Of a stretch of DNA of 37,853 bases, positions 34,901 to 37,853 are shown piece after piece. The DNA comes from Ophiosphaerella korrae (taxonomy: Eukaryota > Ascomycota > Dothideomycetes > Pleosporales > Phaeosphaeriaceae). The stretch spans positions 1 to 37,853 of the forward strand of contig JALNQF010000378.1 in NCBI GenBank assembly GCA_028456385.1. The letters are read 5' to 3'. Position 1 is the first letter of the stretch. Every line of letters starts with the position of its first letter. The notes below the pieces were generated by a model, which was not told the DNA's origin, did no database searches, and was given only the letters and a program-made list of their open reading frames with translations. A program made the translations under genes and the position numbers.

Positions 34901-35880
34901 GCTAGGATACGTACTACTAGACGTGCTAATACAAAGATATAAGATACTAAAAAGTATTATTAGTAATAGAGATAAGCTTTTTATATCTAACTACTAGATA
35001 ACACTACTTATAGTAATAAAGATAAAAAGGAAGCTATTAATAGCTTATTATCTATAGATAAATAGATAGATAGAGTAGACTAACTAAATATTAAAGATAT
35101 ACCTAAGGATTTATAGTAATTAGAAGTTAAATAATTAAGTATTACTATTACTTATAGTACAATTAGTATATAATAACAAGTACTTAGAAGTAATAAGTAA
35201 AATACCTTATTTTGTAAACTATAAGACGCACCCTAATTTATTTAAAAGAATACTACTAAGACCTAAGATAGAAGTAGTATTAGTTAGAGTTAAAGATATA
35301 CAAGAACTCTATAATAAAATAAGATAAAAACTAGAAGAAGCTTAAAAATAAAGTATTTTATATATTAATTAAAAATAAAAAATAGTACTTTAGCTAAAAG
35401 AAAGAGATAAAGTATATCTTTATATAAAGAATCTATAGATAAAGTAACTTAGTAAAAGACTAGACTATATTAAGGTTAGACTATTTTTAGTTAAAGAAGA
35501 TAATAAGCTAGTAATAAAAATACTAGAACTACCTAAAGATACTAAGGTATACTCTAAGTTCTATATAAGCCTACTAGAACTAGCTAAGCTAAAAATACTA
35601 GTATAGTAATAATTCTAATATTAGAAAGAGGAGGATAATAAGTTTAAAGTTAAAGACCTATAAAGATATTAAGAAATAGGACGTAACACCTTTTAAAGTA
35701 TATAGTTTCTCTAAGAGTAGCTAGTAAAATAAAAAAGCTACTTAGTAAGTAAAAATATATAGGAACCTAAAGCTAATCTATAGAATTATTAGTAGATACT
35801 TAAGTATTAAGAGGTAGCTAGAAGATAATAGTACTTACTATAGGCTATAGGAGATAGTAAAGGGATAATAGATAGTATTT
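31935..35880 (+). pseudogene. Pol of element E2: PR-RT-RNaseH-INT, RIP-degraded
   Basis: The protease keeps V-D-L-G at 32562-32573 (D-S-G with Ser TCA turned to Leu TTA). RT lies at about 33150-33770; its box reads YLDN (33609-33620), whereas E1 has YLDD, so the Asn arose by mutation here. RNase H lies at about 34030-34380, with an 18-bp in-frame deletion at about 34188 relative to E1, and ends QVDALS-like. Integrase lies at about 34500-35560, with IISNRDKLF and LQINRQIEQTN. The C-terminal part at about 35600-35800 (SYLVSKNIQEPKANLQNYQQILKY, in pieces) may be the end of a divergent chromodomain, but this is weaker than in family 1. Non-functional. Confidence 0.82.
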
Positions 35881-35899
35881 AATAGTACTACTAGTATCT

Positions 35900-36420
35900 A
35901 AGGAAGAATAATACTTACTTTTCTCTCTTTATAAGTATTAAGCCTTTTATATACCTATATAGTATACTAGCCTTACTTTAGATTATAACTATATAATATT
36001 ATAATCTTTAGTATATTAGCTCTACTCTTAACTTATACTAGAGTTTATAAGAGTCTTAAGTATTTAATAAACCCTTATTATAGAGCCTCTCCCTCTAGCT
36101 CGTATCTTTACTAGCTCTTTAAAGTGCAACCTTAATAAAAACCCTAAACCTTTAAGAAAACAAAGAAAAGAGTATTTACGTACCTTACGCGTTATACCTA
36201 CGTATTAGGCGTATTATTATTGTTATACTTATATATAATATTCTATTTATATTTTAATAATAAGTAAAAAATTATTACCTATATAATTACGTTTACTCTT
36301 AGTAAACTTTATATAAAAAATATTTTTTCTTTTGTAATTATTTTACTTATCCTCTTATCTACTATAGCGTACACTTAATATATACGTAGTATACGTTTAG
36401 TAATTATTACTATAGTTTAC
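35900..36420. other. Decayed stretch after E2, nothing identified
   Basis: It may hold the 3' untranslated part of E2. A plus-strand frame with TAA/TAG in Gln-like places continues for some distance, and 36121-36190 is locally richer in C (AAAACCCTAAACC). That is not a telomere array: it is a single occurrence. No LTR start, tRNA or known domain was seen. Confidence 0.3.
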
Positions 36421-37340
36421 TATCCTTACCTAAAATTTATTAAGAAGAGTAACGTCTATTAAGCTCTACCTTTTAAGTAGAACGTAGATACTAAACGCGC
36501 TAATTATAACGCTTTATATACTACTTGCTTACGCTATACTTAAAGTATTATTAACTAGGAGGAGATATATAATAAGCTAGAAGAGCGTTGTTACTAGTAT
36601 TATTCTATTAGTAATTATAGTAGCTACACTTTAGTAACTATTTTAGAGACGTACTCTTTATATACGCTTTAACTAATATAAATAAGTACTTCTTATACTT
36701 AATAAGTACGTTAACTATCTTTATAAGCTTTATAATACGTATAATACTACTATATCTAATACTACTACTCTTAAGACTAACTTAGAAGTATACTATACTA
36801 GCGTTAAGCTTACTTATACTTAGTATACCTTTAACTTAGAGCTATTAAACTATAGGCGCCTTACTACTTATAGTAGTGCTCTCTTAAGAGTACTTACTTA
36901 AATACCTATAACTACGCCTTAATTTTTAGAGCTTATTTTAACTAAATAGCGTAGCTTTATAGCTTAGTAGTAGGGTTTAGTTAGAGTATTAATAGAGATT
37001 TTAGGCTACCTTCGCTATATTATATATTTACTTATACTACGCTTATATAGTATATACTAACTACTTTTTAGGCTTATTATAGCTACTTTTTTATAGAATA
37101 AGTTAATAATAAAGAAGATAATAATAAGGATAGTAGTAAAGAAGAAGAGGTAAAAGAAGAAGAAGTAGAAGAGGAAGAGAAAGAAGAAAAAAAAGAAGAA
37201 GAAAATAAAGTAGAGGGTTAAGACGTTCTACTTTTAAAAAGTAGGTAGGACGTAAGTAAAGAGTAGTTTAGGCTTATCTAATAAGTAGAGAAGAAATAGT
37301 TTATAGTATAATTATTTGTTTTTTTATATATATAGATACT
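36420..37340 (+). pseudogene. Unrecognised RIP-degraded reading frame with acidic tract
   Basis: In the plus strand a frame starting YPYLKFIKKSNVY at about 36421 contains stops almost only as TAA/TAG, placed as expected for Gln/Trp. Frame changes are needed along the way. Towards the end it reads NYALIFRAYFNQIAQLYS and NRDFRLPSLYYIF (TAG read as Gln). A Glu/Lys run follows (37138-37215), then DVLLLKSR and EQFRLI. I do not recognise the family. It lies between E2 and G and resembles none of the gag or pol frames in the window. It could be a decayed host gene, the extra frame of another transposon, or noncoding sequence that only looks coding. Confidence 0.3.
37138..37215 (+). repeat. Purine-rich GAA/GAG tract
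   Basis: About 78 bp consist almost only of A and G, with occasional T. In the plus-strand frame it encodes an acidic Glu/Lys run. It could be low-complexity coding sequence or a simple repeat. Confidence 0.8.
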
Positions 37341-37447
37341 TAGCTATAAAGCTAAAAGTTAGATTATACTATTTACTCTATAAGTACGTTTTAAGTATAT
37401 AAATTATATTTTCTATATATATTTTAATTATAGAGCGCTTTAAGCTA

Positions 37448-37853
37448 AATTAAAATCTTTAAGTAGTTTGTTTATATCTTTAAAATCTATAGTAAGAGTC
37501 TATATATCCTAGGATTTATTATATCCTTTCTATCTAAAGAGATACTCTAGTTATCCTTTTTTTTTACGTTTTAAGATTCTTTTAACCTCTTATACTTCTT
37601 CTTCCTCTTCTATTACCTTAAGTAGCTAGGTATTATCTTTTATACCTAATTAAGATTTCTATCTCTTAAGAAAAGAAATATAAAATATATTGTAAATACA
37701 ATAGTAAGGTAGTAGTAGTAAGTAGTATACCTACGTTCTTACTACGTCTTATACTTAAAATAGTCTAATAAACTTATCTAATAGCTTCTTATATAGTTAG
37801 TAAGTAAAGCTTAAGTTCTTTATACTTAGTAGAACTAGCTCTTTTTTTCTAAA
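37448..37853 (-). pseudogene. Element G: integrase C-terminus and chromodomain of a third Gypsy lineage
   Basis: Reading leftward from the window edge, the frame shows the region after the integrase core (ELVLLSIKNLSF ... KKLLDKFIRLF ... Y-N-I-F-Y-I-S-F-L-K). An acidic linker (VIEEEEEV) follows, then a clear chromodomain at about 37615-37455: EVKRILKRKKKG, LEYLFR-stop-KGYNKS-stop-DI-stop, DFKDINKLLKDF. The three TAG codons stand where chromodomains have Trp (W-KGY, SW-D, W). The frame is continuous through a run of nine A. This tail differs from those of families 1 and 2. The rest of the element lies beyond the right edge, and no LTR was identified downstream. Confidence 0.75.

Larger units (their letters stand above)
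30144..35900 (+). mobile_element. Element E2: family 2 Gypsy retrotransposon, 3' end not found
   Basis: This is a plus-strand element that starts with TGTTAG exactly where homology of D stops. It has a candidate 5' LTR with a 14-bp repeat array, a gag with one zinc knuckle, and a full pol. It is the uninterrupted relative of E1 and serves as the reference for A, D and solo LTR insertions. No second TGTTAGAATAC-like start is visible after pol, so the 3' LTR is lost, unrecognisable, or outside the window. The right boundary is approximate. Confidence 0.8.

Noticed and set aside
36121..36190. AAAACCCTAAACC as a telomere-like repeat
   Set aside because: It occurs once, without tandem TTAGGG/CCCTAA units.
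37138..37215. Polypurine tract marking a 3' LTR
   Set aside because: It is far longer than an element PPT (9-14 bp here), no LTR start follows it, and it reads as an acidic coding run.

Overview
This window looks like AT-rich, gene-poor heterochromatin of a filamentous ascomycete (Pezizomycotina). Nearly everything recognisable is degraded LTR retrotransposon. The strongest sign is base composition: CpA and TpG are very rare, TpA is everywhere, and reading frames recovered by family resemblance carry TAA/TAG where Gln or Trp is expected, Tyr where Cys or His is expected, and Ile where Met is expected. That is the pattern left by repeat-induced point mutation (RIP). No intact host gene, tRNA, rRNA or CRISPR array was seen. 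The species cannot be named from this sequence.

Layout (names are mine). Family 1 (elements A, B, C, D, F) is a Ty3/Gypsy chromovirus about 7 kb long: LTR, gag with two zinc knuckles, PR-RT-RNaseH-INT-chromodomain, then an antisense reading frame, then LTR. Family 2 (E1, E2) is another Ty3/Gypsy lineage with one gag zinc knuckle. Element G enters from the right edge on the minus strand and shows a third integrase-chromodomain tail. The order is: F (1-2224, minus, 5' part only); E1 gag piece (2225-3092); A (3093-17126, plus) holding B (9627-16687, minus) in its 3' LTR; E1 pol piece (17127-20640), itself holding a 298-bp solo LTR (18876-19173); D (20641-30143, plus, cut short) holding C (21301-28305, plus, complete); E2 (30144 to about 35.9 kb, plus); an unidentified decayed stretch (about 35.9-37.43 kb); G (about 37448-37853, minus).

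The insertion history can be read directly. E1 is the oldest host. F, A, D and the solo LTR entered E1, B entered A, and C and E2 entered D. The insertions of A (TCTAG), B (TTATA), C (CTAGA) and the solo LTR (ATAGT) are each bracketed by a perfect 5-bp target-site duplication, and an uninterrupted copy of the target is present elsewhere in the window.

None of these elements can act by itself: every gag and pol frame carries many stops. The least expected feature is a conserved frame antisense to the pol-to-3'LTR interval of family 1. It begins inside the LTR and keeps a six-position Cys-cluster spacing in all three copies that reach this far. Domain boundaries are approximate because they come from reading translations by eye; LTR and TSD coordinates are exact to the base where stated.
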